Assembly (NCBI GenBank): GCA_964537685.1
Contig: CAZICM010000003.1
Span: forward strand, 124,001 to 188,000
DNA length: 64,000 nucleotides
Reading direction: 5' to 3'
Source: CAZICM01 sp964537685
GTDB taxonomy: Bacteria > Myxococcota_A > Polyangia > Polyangiales > Polyangiaceae
A model generated the notes under the pieces. The model made no database searches. It was not told where the DNA came from and saw only the letters and a program-made list of their open reading frames with translations. Shown piece by piece: positions 52,896-61,844 of the stretch. The position numbers and the translations under genes were made by a program. Position 1 is the stretch's first letter. Each line of letters opens with the position of its first letter.

Positions 52896-53903
52896 ATGAG
52901 CACAAAACGCGATCACGACACCCTAAGACCGCCCAGCGTCTGGACGTATTCGGTTGGGCGCCGCAGTGTTCGCGAAGAATTGGCTCAGCGGCCTGTATTA
53001 ATTACCGGTGTTTGCGGCCGCCTGGGAAAAAGGCTGGCCCGCCGCCTTCACCGGGAGCGGCCCGTTATCGGGGTCGATCGCCGCGAATTCGAAGGAAAAC
53101 CCAAAGACATTATACACCATCGAATTGATTTCCGCCGGAAGAAGATACAGGATATTTTTCGGATGGAACGCCTGGGGGCCGTCGTTCATTTAGGCATTAT
53201 GCACGATCCCCGCGTCGGGCAAATTGAACACCACAATTGGAATGTAACCGGATTTCAGCATTTGCTCGATTATGTGGCTCAATACGACGTTCCCAAATTG
53301 ATCGTATTGTCAAGCGCCAACGTATATGGCCCGCGCCCCGACAATCCCCAATTCCTCAGCGAAGAATCACCGCTGCTCGGAGGCGCGGCGTTCAGCGGGA
53401 TACGCGATTTGATTGAAGTCGATATGCTCGCCCAATCTTTTTTCTGGAAACGCCCCGAGACGGAAACAACCATTTTAAGGCCCGTTCATATTTTGGGCCA
53501 CGTCCGCAATGCCCCGTCGAATTACCTGCGGCTCGGCGTCATTCCAACACTTTTGGGATTCGATCCAATGATTCAAGTTGTCCATCAGGACGACGTGGTT
53601 TCCGCCATCTACAATGCGCTTATCCCCGGCATCAGGGGCATTTATAATATTGCCGGCCCTCCGCCGCTGCCTCTATCGAAAATTATTGCAAAGACCGGCA
53701 AGCCCAGCGTGGCCATTCCTCATTTTCTCGCCGAGAGCGCCGTCGCGCGGATGTGGCGATATGGCGCAACTTCATTTCCCGCGCCCGAACTCGATCATAT
53801 TCGCTACGTGTGCATGGTCGACGACCAGCGTGCCCGTGAAACCCTTGGTTATACTCACCAATACGATATTGATGCAACCGTCGCCGCTGTGCCCGAGCCG
53901 TAA
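52896..53903 (+). CDS. NAD-dependent epimerase/SDR-fold protein with atypical active site
   Basis: This is a protein of about 335 residues. The extended-SDR Rossmann motif is VLITGVCGRLGKRLARRL, with VIGVDRREFEG for the adenosine ribose, VVHLGIMHDP and VLSSANVYGPRPDN. At the place of the catalytic YxxxK the sequence reads AFSGIRDLIE, so both Tyr and Lys seem to be missing or replaced (Phe or Ser, and Arg). The protein may bind NAD without standard catalysis. The ATG at 52896 is used; the frame opens earlier at 52842. It is divergent from the acyltransferase gene, and a joint lipid-related role is possible. Confidence 0.85.
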   Translation: MSTKRDHDTLRPPSVWTYSVGRRSVREELAQRPVLITGVCGRLGKRLARRLHRERPVIGVDRREFEGKPKDIIHHRIDFRRKKIQDIFRMERLGAVVHLGIMHDPRVGQIEHHNWNVTGFQHLLDYVAQYDVPKLIVLSSANVYGPRPDNPQFLSEESPLLGGAAFSGIRDLIEVDMLAQSFFWKRPETETTILRPVHILGHVRNAPSNYLRLGVIPTLLGFDPMIQVVHQDDVVSAIYNALIPGIRGIYNIAGPPPLPLSKIIAKTGKPSVAIPHFLAESAVARMWRYGATSFPAPELDHIRYVCMVDDQRARETLGYTHQYDIDATVAAVPEP

Positions 53904-53928
53904 ATTACGAAAGAATATTTCTAAATTC

Positions 53929-55110
53929 CTATGGTTTTTTCCCGGCACTGCCCGCCTGGATTTTTAAAATGGCTTCCGCCGCGGCATCCCTCACAGCCTG
54001 ATCGGCGTCCGTCCGGGCAGCCTTATCCAGCACCGCCAGCGCGCTTTTCGCGCCCTGTCCAATCGCGCCCAGCGCATTGGCCGCGGCCACCCGCCGGGGC
54101 ACTTCTAAATCGTGGGGCCGTCCAAAGATATCCCGAACCGGAAGCGATTTACCGAGCATTGCGGCCAGCGCAGGCACGGCTTGCCCGGCACCGCTGCCCA
54201 TCCTTCCCAGCGCCTCCGCCGCGGCTGCCCCAAGGTCTGTCCGGAGCTTTGAAATAAGCGCAGCGACCGCATCGGCATTGCCCGCTCCCACATACCCCAA
54301 AGCCTCCGCCGCCCGATAACGGGCATTCCACTCTGAATCTGATAGTGTTGTGATTAAATCTGGTATAGCATCATGCGCCGCCGCACCCATGGCGCCCAAA
54401 GCCTGGGCTGAAACCGCTCGCCAATTTGATCGTTCTTTATCTAAATTCAGAAGAATATTCCTAAGCAATGGCACGGCTTCAGCCGCCGCCGCGCCCATGG
54501 GCACAATCGCTTCAGCCGCCGCATAGCGCGCCGGCCAATCGTCGCCCGCCAATTGCTCCTTCAGCATTTTTAATGCACGCCCATCGGATGGATTTATTTT
54601 CCACAGCGCCAAAGCCGCCTGGCATCGCACCGGCGCCGCTAAATCTCCCATTGCTTTGGAAATACCATCGATTGTATTTGGTGTTCTCTCGCCGATTTGC
54701 CCCAATGCGATCGCAGCGCACCTTCTCACGTTTTCATTGGAATCGGACAGCGCGCATACCAAGGCATCCGCGGCCTCCCGCGCGGCATTTCCCTTCTCGC
54801 CGAGAGCCATCGCCGATTTTACGCGGACAGCGCTTTCAGGATCCGATAAACCTTCCACCCATGCGCGCAGCTCTTCGTTCATATCCATTTTATTTAGATT
54901 GACACATGGTTTGATTGAATTTGCAACAGATGACGCAGGCGGCACCGCGGATGGAGCGGCTGCGCTTTGGGGAGGGCCGGCATTCGCCGATATAACGGCA
55001 ATGGGCGCGGGATTGTCCGGAGGCGAATGGGACGCGCATCCTAGAAATGCGGCGCTTACCCAGAGAGCGCGATATATACCATTGGATTGCAACCGGATCA
55101 TTGGCGCCAT
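53929..55110 (-). CDS. HEAT-repeat lipoprotein
   Basis: This 393-residue protein has a lipoprotein signal (ALWVSAAFLGC) and a Pro/Ala linker. About seven HEAT/PBS-lyase-type repeats follow (VRVKSAMALGEKGNAA, VRRCAAIALGQIG, VRCQAALALWKI, NARYRAAEALGYVG, VPRRVAAANALGAIG). Such repeats bind proteins; no enzymatic residues are evident. The ORF begins at 55110, and a second ATG nine bases later is equally possible. The gene is downstream of the kinase giant in the same direction with about 24 bp between them. Confidence 0.87.
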   Translation of the reverse strand: MAPMIRLQSNGIYRALWVSAAFLGCASHSPPDNPAPIAVISANAGPPQSAAAPSAVPPASSVANSIKPCVNLNKMDMNEELRAWVEGLSDPESAVRVKSAMALGEKGNAAREAADALVCALSDSNENVRRCAAIALGQIGERTPNTIDGISKAMGDLAAPVRCQAALALWKINPSDGRALKMLKEQLAGDDWPARYAAAEAIVPMGAAAAEAVPLLRNILLNLDKERSNWRAVSAQALGAMGAAAHDAIPDLITTLSDSEWNARYRAAEALGYVGAGNADAVAALISKLRTDLGAAAAEALGRMGSGAGQAVPALAAMLGKSLPVRDIFGRPHDLEVPRRVAAANALGAIGQGAKSALAVLDKAARTDADQAVRDAAAEAILKIQAGSAGKKP

Positions 55111-55134
55111 GAATTGATTGTATTGCGAAAATGC

Positions 55135-58100
55135 CTAATGTTGAGCATGGAACTCCGAAAGGCGCCGCCTGAGCCGCACGCTGATGACATTGGAGAATTG
55201 TTTTGAAAGCTCCAGTGCCCGCTCCAAAATAATCCCCGCATCCTTAAATTGCTGATGCTTTGCGGCAGCGAGAGCGCGCGCCTCCAGCACTTCCAAACGC
55301 TCTTGACCCACCGAATGCTCGGCGGACAGCGCTTCCAGCGCGTCCCACGCCTTCTCATCGGCATCGTCCGCATACAATTCGATCATTTTGCATAACACAT
55401 CATCCGATGGTGCAAGAACAGCGTCTTCGCGTTTATTTTCCCGCCCCTGGATATCCCGCGCGCGCGCGCTGCGAGCCCGCGCAATGGCATCCTCGCGGCT
55501 GCCCATAAAAAAGAGCAGGCGCGCCTGCATCAAGGCCACCGTTGCCCGAGGTTCACCGCCCGCTTCCCGCGCATCAATCTCGACCGCTTTTGCAATCAGC
55601 GGCCGGGCCTTTTCCCATTCTCCAATAAAATAGTAATGCTCGCCTAAATTATAATTGCCCCACAATTCGAACAGCCGCTGGCCAATCTCGCGCCCAATCC
55701 CAATAACCTGCTGAAAATCGGCAATCATCCCCGCTTCATCCCCCGTCACAGAGCGCAGAAATCCCCGGTTATTCAATGCGACTCCCAAATGCATTAAATC
55801 GTGGTGGGCCGTGCTCAATTCAATAGCGTTGGTCAGCGCTTGCTCGGCTTCGCTGTGTTTACCGAGCCATTGCAGAAGATAACCAAGCATCGATTGGCCA
55901 ATGACCAGCGTTTCATATTCGCTGTCGCCCAGGGCCTCCGCAAGCTCGACGGCCCTTCGCAGCAAGCCCTCGGCCTCGGTGTGGCGGTTGGCCCGGTACG
56001 CCGAGCGGCCAAGCCCGAGAACAAGCCTGGCATAAAGCTGTTTGGGCAAATCCGCCCCGCCGAGCGCTTGAGCCGACATCACCCGTTCTTCCGCGCTGTT
56101 GTATTCAGACAGCCAGTCGAGCGCCATCGCTTCATCGAGAAAGAGTTCAATGGTCGTGTTGATATCGCGGGCCTGCTGTTCCGCGAGCCGCCGCGCCCGC
56201 TCAAAGTCGGCCAAAGCGTCCCCATAGCGCCCAATTCGATAACGAGTTATGCCACGCTGATGAAATGCAAATAACAGAGGAATATCCGATGATTCGATGG
56301 CTTTTGAATACGTTGATTCAGCCTCCGTATACATGTGTTTTGCTTGAAACTGCGCGGCGAGCCTAAGCCAAAGCTCGCAGGCTTCAGCCCTTAGGCCCGC
56401 TCCCTGGGCGTGAAAGGAAAGCTCGGCCAGCGGCGGGTGCTGGGCAAAACGGGGATCATTTCGAAAGTATTGATACGCAGCTTGATGAATATGTTTTCTG
56501 CGCAGCTCGGGAAGCGCCCGTGTCAGCGCTTCCCGCACCAAGGGATGACGGAATTCAACCGTGTTGGCCGCATCTTTGGCCGTGAGAATTCCAAGCGCGA
56601 TCAGTTTTTGAATGCCCACACCCGCGTCCAGCGCGAGCTCGTCCGGAGCGAGATTTGGATCGAGATAGCGAACAATTTTTTCGATATCATGGACGGCGAT
56701 TTCCCGCCCCAACAGGGCCACAAAACGCGCAAAGCCTTGAAGCGAAGGCGTAAGGGCCGAAATTTCGCGCTGGGCAAACCACTCGGCCAAGGGGAGATCG
56801 CCCGTCTTATCCAGCTCATCGGTGGCGACAAAAAATCGATCGGTTTTAATGGATTTGCGAACAATACCTTCGCGCTTTAATGCGCGCACCACTTCGAGTA
56901 AAAGACCCGGCGTCCGGTTGGACCAAGTGATTAAACGCTTAATGGCCGCTTCGGGAACATCCTCGGCGGGGAGCAGCAAATGCCTGCATAAGGCGCTCGC
57001 GTCATTTGCATCGAGCGGCCGTAATTCCAAATGGTTTGAAACGGCCGCCCGTTCCCCCCAATTCGGCCGGATGCGAAGAAATGCAGGCCGGCCCAGGGCT
57101 AAAATCCAAAGCGGCACATGGACTTCCGAAAGCGCGCTGTATTCCAATGCATTCAGCGTGGTTTCGTCGGCGAGATGAGCGTTGTCGATAAAAATAAAGA
57201 GAGGCTTCTCCGATGCGCACCTTCGAAGAAATTCACCAGAAATTCGAATGAGTGTGCTTCTCAGCGAGCCCGCGGCTTTTTCAAATACCGAAAGCTCCGG
57301 CGCGCCGGGCGCCAAAAAGCCCAGGGAAAGCGCGATGAGAGCCCAATCCTGGGCGGGCTTCGGCAGCTTCATTTTCTCGCAAATGAAAGCCCGGCCTTTA
57401 TCGGGAGGCGCTGCGGGCGGCGCATCCAAAAGCTGAGCCAGCACTTGGCCAATCAACGCGTTGCTATGCGGGCTCCCTGTGTCGCGCACCGACACACTGA
57501 CGATTCGTGCATTTTGATAAGATTTATTTATGAAATGATTAAATTCACGGGCGAGCCTGGTCTTCCCCGAGCCTTCATTGCCCGTGACACACAAAACACA
57601 GGTTTTTCTCTGCGATACACAGGCAGCGGCGCTCTGCCCGAGTTCCGAGAGAATCGTTTCCATGCCGAAAAAGGGAGGCTCCCCTGCCGGCCCCTGCTCC
57701 CTGGCCATATTTACAGGCGCCGCGCTGCCCATTTGAATCCAGCCCCTACCCGGAAGAAGAGCTCCTTCCGAATTGGGAATCACGTCGGCCGCATTGGGAG
57801 TCAAAAATACACCGAGCGGATCAGCGGATGTCGGATATTGCGCGGGCTGAAAATACAAAGCGCTTAAAAATCGCTGAGAACCATCCGCGCGCGTTTGCAC
57901 GAGTGTCCGCGCCAAGTCGACGAGCGCCCGCTGGCACAAGCCATGTTTGCACAGCATATTCGCGGCTTGCAGCGCGCGTGTTGCGGGGTTGCCGCCCACG
58001 TCATGACTATAAATGGCAACAAAATGCCGATTGGATGCATAGGCCAAATGGCCGCCCGCGGCGCGGATTCGCTTTTCAATGGTCAGCGCGTCTTTGTCCG

Positions 58101-59193
58101 ATTCAAAAAAGACCAGGCCCGCGCGGCGATGTTGTCCAGTATCGCGGGCAGGCATGGGCGTGATTCGCCTCGGCCTCGGATAAGGCGAGCCCGCGGCCGG
58201 CGTGAGCCTGCGCACGGCGGAATACCCTTTAAATCCCTCCATCAGCGCCCGCTGGAGTTCCACCGCGGACGAAAAACGCCCGGCGGGATCTTTAGCCAAG
58301 CATTGAGACACAACTTCATCGATTTTGGAAGGAACAATTGCGATTGAGGAAAGGCGGGGCGGCCGGCGATTTCGATGGTATTGCTGAACCAGCGCAGACG
58401 CCCCCCAAAAAGGCGGTTTTCCCGCGAGGATTTCAAACAATAGAATGCCCACGGAATAAAGGTCTGAACGCAAATCGATATCGGTCCGGCCTTCGCATTG
58501 TTCAGGCGACATATATTCGGATGTTCCCAGCAGAAGCGTTTGCGAGGGCTCCTGGGTGGGGCCGCCGCGCTTCATCGAGAGGCCGAAATCGATAAGCCGC
58601 ACGCTATTGCCTTCCAGAAAAATGTTTTCTGGTTTTAAATCGCAATGGACATAACCCTTTTCATGAACGGCCGAAAGCACCTTCAAAAGCTCAAGAATGA
58701 TGTGCTTTGCATCATTGACGGTCAGCGGATTTTCGGTTGCGATAAATCGCTCGGCCAGGGTATTCGCGGCCAAAAATTCCATAACCAGAAATGGCGAACC
58801 ATTCGATAGAGTTCCACATTCAAAAATGGCTGGGACAAAAGGTGCGCCGATATCTTTTAATGCCTCGCCCTCCAGGCGCAGGCGCACGGCGGCGAGCGGC
58901 TGATCTTGGCGCGCCACTTTAATGGCCACCTGCGCCGCGTCCCCGGTGCGCTCTGCCTCGAAAATCGTGCCAAATCCTCCCTGGCCGAGGACCCGTTTGA
59001 TGCGGTAGCCGGGTATTTCGATCAGATTATTTATAGATTCGCTTGTATTTGATCGGGCGCTGGAGCCGGGGAGAGGACGGTGAATGGGACAGCCGGAATT
59101 TAGCTTGGCAACACGCCGCCCGCAGGTGGGGCACCGGATTTGAAAGGCTTGGTGGTTGGGCCCCCCCGCGGGCGGCGGTCTTTCAACGCTCAT
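55135..59193 (-). CDS. Ser/Thr kinase - pseudocyclase - ATPase - TPR signalling giant
   Basis: This is a 1352-residue protein. An N-terminal zinc ribbon (CPTCGRRVAKLNSGC) precedes a kinase domain at about 60-330 with GQGGFGTIFEAE, VAIKVARQ, HCDLKPEN, DFGLSMK and GTSEYMSPEQ. A region at about 355-490 resembles a class III cyclase domain with its catalytic residues lost (GGHLAYASNRHFVAIYS). A AAA/STAND-type ATPase with Walker A GNEGSGKT follows near 540, then TPR-like repeats to the end. This order is known for large PknK-type kinases in myxobacteria and actinobacteria. The catalytic His-Cys-Asp variant of HRD is noted. It should be a cytoplasmic sensor or scaffold. Confidence 0.87.
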   Translation of the reverse strand: MSVERPPPAGGPNHQAFQIRCPTCGRRVAKLNSGCPIHRPLPGSSARSNTSESINNLIEIPGYRIKRVLGQGGFGTIFEAERTGDAAQVAIKVARQDQPLAAVRLRLEGEALKDIGAPFVPAIFECGTLSNGSPFLVMEFLAANTLAERFIATENPLTVNDAKHIILELLKVLSAVHEKGYVHCDLKPENIFLEGNSVRLIDFGLSMKRGGPTQEPSQTLLLGTSEYMSPEQCEGRTDIDLRSDLYSVGILLFEILAGKPPFWGASALVQQYHRNRRPPRLSSIAIVPSKIDEVVSQCLAKDPAGRFSSAVELQRALMEGFKGYSAVRRLTPAAGSPYPRPRRITPMPARDTGQHRRAGLVFFESDKDALTIEKRIRAAGGHLAYASNRHFVAIYSHDVGGNPATRALQAANMLCKHGLCQRALVDLARTLVQTRADGSQRFLSALYFQPAQYPTSADPLGVFLTPNAADVIPNSEGALLPGRGWIQMGSAAPVNMAREQGPAGEPPFFGMETILSELGQSAAACVSQRKTCVLCVTGNEGSGKTRLAREFNHFINKSYQNARIVSVSVRDTGSPHSNALIGQVLAQLLDAPPAAPPDKGRAFICEKMKLPKPAQDWALIALSLGFLAPGAPELSVFEKAAGSLRSTLIRISGEFLRRCASEKPLFIFIDNAHLADETTLNALEYSALSEVHVPLWILALGRPAFLRIRPNWGERAAVSNHLELRPLDANDASALCRHLLLPAEDVPEAAIKRLITWSNRTPGLLLEVVRALKREGIVRKSIKTDRFFVATDELDKTGDLPLAEWFAQREISALTPSLQGFARFVALLGREIAVHDIEKIVRYLDPNLAPDELALDAGVGIQKLIALGILTAKDAANTVEFRHPLVREALTRALPELRRKHIHQAAYQYFRNDPRFAQHPPLAELSFHAQGAGLRAEACELWLRLAAQFQAKHMYTEAESTYSKAIESSDIPLLFAFHQRGITRYRIGRYGDALADFERARRLAEQQARDINTTIELFLDEAMALDWLSEYNSAEERVMSAQALGGADLPKQLYARLVLGLGRSAYRANRHTEAEGLLRRAVELAEALGDSEYETLVIGQSMLGYLLQWLGKHSEAEQALTNAIELSTAHHDLMHLGVALNNRGFLRSVTGDEAGMIADFQQVIGIGREIGQRLFELWGNYNLGEHYYFIGEWEKARPLIAKAVEIDAREAGGEPRATVALMQARLLFFMGSREDAIARARSARARDIQGRENKREDAVLAPSDDVLCKMIELYADDADEKAWDALEALSAEHSVGQERLEVLEARALAAAKHQQFKDAGIILERALELSKQFSNVISVRLRRRLSEFHAQH

Positions 59194-59226
59194 GCGTGCT
59201 GTTCAATTCGATCGTATTCGATGGAT

Positions 59227-60174
59227 TTACTCATGAAGCCAAATGGTGATCACCTGGTTGGTATGCGAGCCGGGGTCGCCCGTTCCGCATGTCACGAAGT
59301 ATTGGCCATGATTGCTCATCGTCGTGCAGTAGTCTTCGCAATCGCCGAGGATTTGAATCATTCCGCAGGACTCGACGGTGCCGCCCGCACCGATATGGCC
59401 CGCCGCACAATCGCGGTTTCTCGCCCGGGAATCGCCCATATCGGTGGTGCTGTGACAAGCGTATAATTGAGGTGTACCATCGAATAGGTCGCCCCAAAAT
59501 GCGCCTTCCAAAATATTGAATTCCGTTTGCTCTCCTGCGGGCGAACGATTGAGTTCGGCATGGCTTCCGCGGATTGAAATGGTCACCGGCGTGCCGTACC
59601 AATTGGTGCGGGCGCTCAAGCACGCGGATACCCACGAAGCGCTGACAGGCGTGATGGCGTTGTCAATCCAATGAGGTGCAAGGCCAATTGCACCAAAATA
59701 CTCTTCAGGATGCAGATTCCCTGAGGAATCGGTCCAACTGAATGAAATGGATTGAGAAGGGTCGAGGGCGCAGCTTATTAAATAGCGAAAAAACATCCGG
59801 GTTAAATCGCCATTTGAGCTGGGATCTTGAAGGGCGGTCAAAACGCTGGGATCAGCGCCGTTCCCCGAGAGGCCGTTGCCGGTCAGGCCATTGCCCGAAA
59901 GACCATTGCCGGTCAGGCCATTGCCCGAAAGACCATTGCCGGTCAGGCCATTACCCGAAAGACCATTACCCGAAAGACCATTGCCGGTCAGGCCATTGCC
60001 CGAAAGGCCATTGGGCGTCATCGTATTCATTTGTTCGAGAGCCATTTTGGCGCGCCGGACCATTTCTTCGTCGCTCATTGAATTTCGCGAGGAAGTGCCT
60101 GAGCTCATTTCGGTGCATCCCAAGCAAAGCACTCCTGCCAACAATGGGAGTGCGCCGGTGATTGAATGTTTCAT
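59227..60174 (-). CDS. Lipoprotein with NGL(S/T)G pentapeptide repeats
   Basis: This 315-residue protein has a lipoprotein signal (LLAGVLCLGC), then a short helical region (EEMVRRAKMALEQMN). About ten tandem pentapeptides NGLSG or NGLTG follow (about residues 55-105). The C-terminal domain of about 200 residues has several Cys (FRYLISCAL, SACLSARTNW, NRDCAAGHIG, GDCEDYCTTM) and the beta-rich VTISIRG. The family is not recognised. The 30-bp DNA periodicity is visible at 59860-60012. It lies 33 bp downstream of nothing in its direction and 34 bp before the kinase giant, which follows leftward. Confidence 0.75.
   Translation of the reverse strand: MKHSITGALPLLAGVLCLGCTEMSSGTSSRNSMSDEEMVRRAKMALEQMNTMTPNGLSGNGLTGNGLSGNGLSGNGLTGNGLSGNGLTGNGLSGNGLTGNGLSGNGADPSVLTALQDPSSNGDLTRMFFRYLISCALDPSQSISFSWTDSSGNLHPEEYFGAIGLAPHWIDNAITPVSASWVSACLSARTNWYGTPVTISIRGSHAELNRSPAGEQTEFNILEGAFWGDLFDGTPQLYACHSTTDMGDSRARNRDCAAGHIGAGGTVESCGMIQILGDCEDYCTTMSNHGQYFVTCGTGDPGSHTNQVITIWLHE
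59860..60012 (-). repeat. 15-bp/30-bp tandem coding repeat (NGLSG/NGLTG)
   Basis: About ten 15-bp units alternate between two versions, giving a 30-bp period. Each codes for NGLSG or NGLTG. The DNA units are nearly identical, which suggests recent expansion. The lack of unique spacers and the open reading frame through all units rule out a CRISPR array. Confidence 0.85.
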
Positions 60175-60392
60175 AACTACCTTGAACCTTTCTGAGTTCG
60201 GCGAATATAAAACGAACCCACTTTAATTCTTTATTTAAAATTGTTTCGGGCACAACATACGATAGATGTTGTTTTGTATCTGATAGAATTGATATAGATT
60301 TCGGCGAATTCACTCTAATCACTCTAATCATTCTAATCACACAAGGGCTTTTCATTTCATATCAAGTGCTCTGATACTAAAATACTAAAACC
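60175..60392. promoter_or_regulatory. AT-rich divergent intergenic region with 9-bp triple repeat
   Basis: This is 218 bp between the divergent lipoprotein and kinase genes. Three 9-bp copies of AYTCTAATC lie at 60312-60338. Near the kinase start, TAAAATACTAAAA at 60378-60390 is the reverse complement of TTTTAGTATTTTA at 11991-12003, so the same AT element occurs at two places in the window. No clear promoter or ribosome binding site is identified. Confidence 0.5.
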
Positions 60393-61844
60393 ATGGAGCG
60401 AAGTCTTTCCAGTGACGAAACCGTGATCGCCGATGAACAAACGGCCGCGGAAGGCACGGGTCACTACCGTGAATTGCTTCCTGGCACGATTGTTGGTGAA
60501 TGCGAAGTCCGGCGCCTCATCGGCGATGGTGGATGCAGTCTTGTTTACCTGGCCTGGCACCGGCGCCTGCAGCGTTCCGTCGCATTAAAAGTGCTCCACG
60601 ACGAGCTCGCGCTCAGGCCGAAAATGGTCGAGCGTTTTGTGCGGGAAGTGCAGGTCGTGAATCTGCTTAGGCATCCCAATATCGTGACGATTTACGACTT
60701 GGGAAAGCTCGATGAGGGGCAACCCTATTGTGTGATGGAGTACCTGCCGGGCGCGATGCTCGACGCGGTTTTGTTTTCTCAGGGACGGCTCTCTCCCGCG
60801 GAGGCGCTTTCGTTTTTAGAGCCCGTATGCGCAGCCCTTTCGGCGGCGCACGAAGCGGGAATTGTTCATCGCGATATCAAACCGAGCAATATCGCCGTAA
60901 TCACCGAGGGCGGGCGGCGCGCCGTTAAGCTGTTGGATTTTGGAATTGCGAAGCTGAGCGACCCGGATAACGAAGGCTCGGGCTTTACATCGGTTGGCCG
61001 GAGCCTGGGAACGCCCAGTGCAATGGCGCCGGAACAGATTCTGAGCATGCCTGTGGATGGGCGTACGGATATCTATGCGCTCGGTGTCTTGCTCTATCGG
61101 ATGCTGACGGGTGAAAAGCCTTTTTCCGCGGCAGATCCAGTCGATTTGGCGGCCCAGCATTTGGAGGCTCCGGCGCCCCGCCCCAGCGCGATTGCGCCTG
61201 TATCGCCCGAGGTTGACGCCGTTGTATTGCGCTGCATGGAGAAAAATCCCGAGCAGCGATTTCCTTCTGTGATGGCTCTTTTAGAGGCTTTTCGCGAGGC
61301 TGCGGGTATGGCCGCTCCGCCGCGGAGCGAGTCATTGGGGCGGGAATGCAAGGCTGTTTTGGTGAGTGTTGAATTGCTGGCTACCCTCGCCGCGGGTACC
61401 GATGATATCGATGATCATATCGCTTATGATATCGATCGTGTGATGAACACGGCGGAGGCGGCCCTCAAGCGCCTTGGATTTTCGATTGTATTGCTCACAT
61501 CGAATATTGTATTCGGAGCGCTTGCGCTGGCCGAGTCGGGTGAGCCGGATAAAGAGCAAAAGAATGTGCTGCATTCACTGTCGCAGTCTATTCAAAGCCT
61601 GGACGGCATTGATCCCAGGCTATCGCTGTTAATGACCGTTGATATTGGCAATGCGATCGTGAAGAGGGCCGGTGCGAGCGATGTGCTGGGTATTTCTTCG
61701 GCGGCCGGCGCAATGCTTAATCACGATATTTCAGGCGGAAAAGCCGGGTTTTATGTGTGTCCCGAAGCCGCGGCCAAACTGTTTATTCCCGAAGGATTTG
61801 AATGCGTCCGCTCCCAAAAACAAGCCCCGCGCATTACATCGTAA
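60393..61844 (+). CDS. Ser/Thr protein kinase with pseudocyclase C-terminal domain
   Basis: In this 483-residue protein, the kinase domain at about 35-300 has GDGGCSLVYLAW, VALKVLHDE, HRDIKPSN, DFGIAK and GTPSAMAPEQ. The C-terminal 150 residues follow the strand-helix order of class III cyclases. VDIGNAIVKRAG matches the VNSGDAIVGNIG region of the active cyclase at 17784-19565, and the following ISSAAGAMLNHD matches VGDVVNVAARLE. The metal Asp residues and the transition-state Arg are missing, so the domain is probably a non-catalytic nucleotide sensor or protein-binding unit (inference). There is no membrane segment. The end overlaps the convergent lipoprotein gene by 11 bp. Confidence 0.88.
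   Translation: MERSLSSDETVIADEQTAAEGTGHYRELLPGTIVGECEVRRLIGDGGCSLVYLAWHRRLQRSVALKVLHDELALRPKMVERFVREVQVVNLLRHPNIVTIYDLGKLDEGQPYCVMEYLPGAMLDAVLFSQGRLSPAEALSFLEPVCAALSAAHEAGIVHRDIKPSNIAVITEGGRRAVKLLDFGIAKLSDPDNEGSGFTSVGRSLGTPSAMAPEQILSMPVDGRTDIYALGVLLYRMLTGEKPFSAADPVDLAAQHLEAPAPRPSAIAPVSPEVDAVVLRCMEKNPEQRFPSVMALLEAFREAAGMAAPPRSESLGRECKAVLVSVELLATLAAGTDDIDDHIAYDIDRVMNTAEAALKRLGFSIVLLTSNIVFGALALAESGEPDKEQKNVLHSLSQSIQSLDGIDPRLSLLMTVDIGNAIVKRAGASDVLGISSAAGAMLNHDISGGKAGFYVCPEAAAKLFIPEGFECVRSQKQAPRITS

Noticed and set aside
59860..60012. Possible CRISPR array
   Set aside because: The units are contiguous, without unique spacers, and code for NGL(S/T)G in an open frame.
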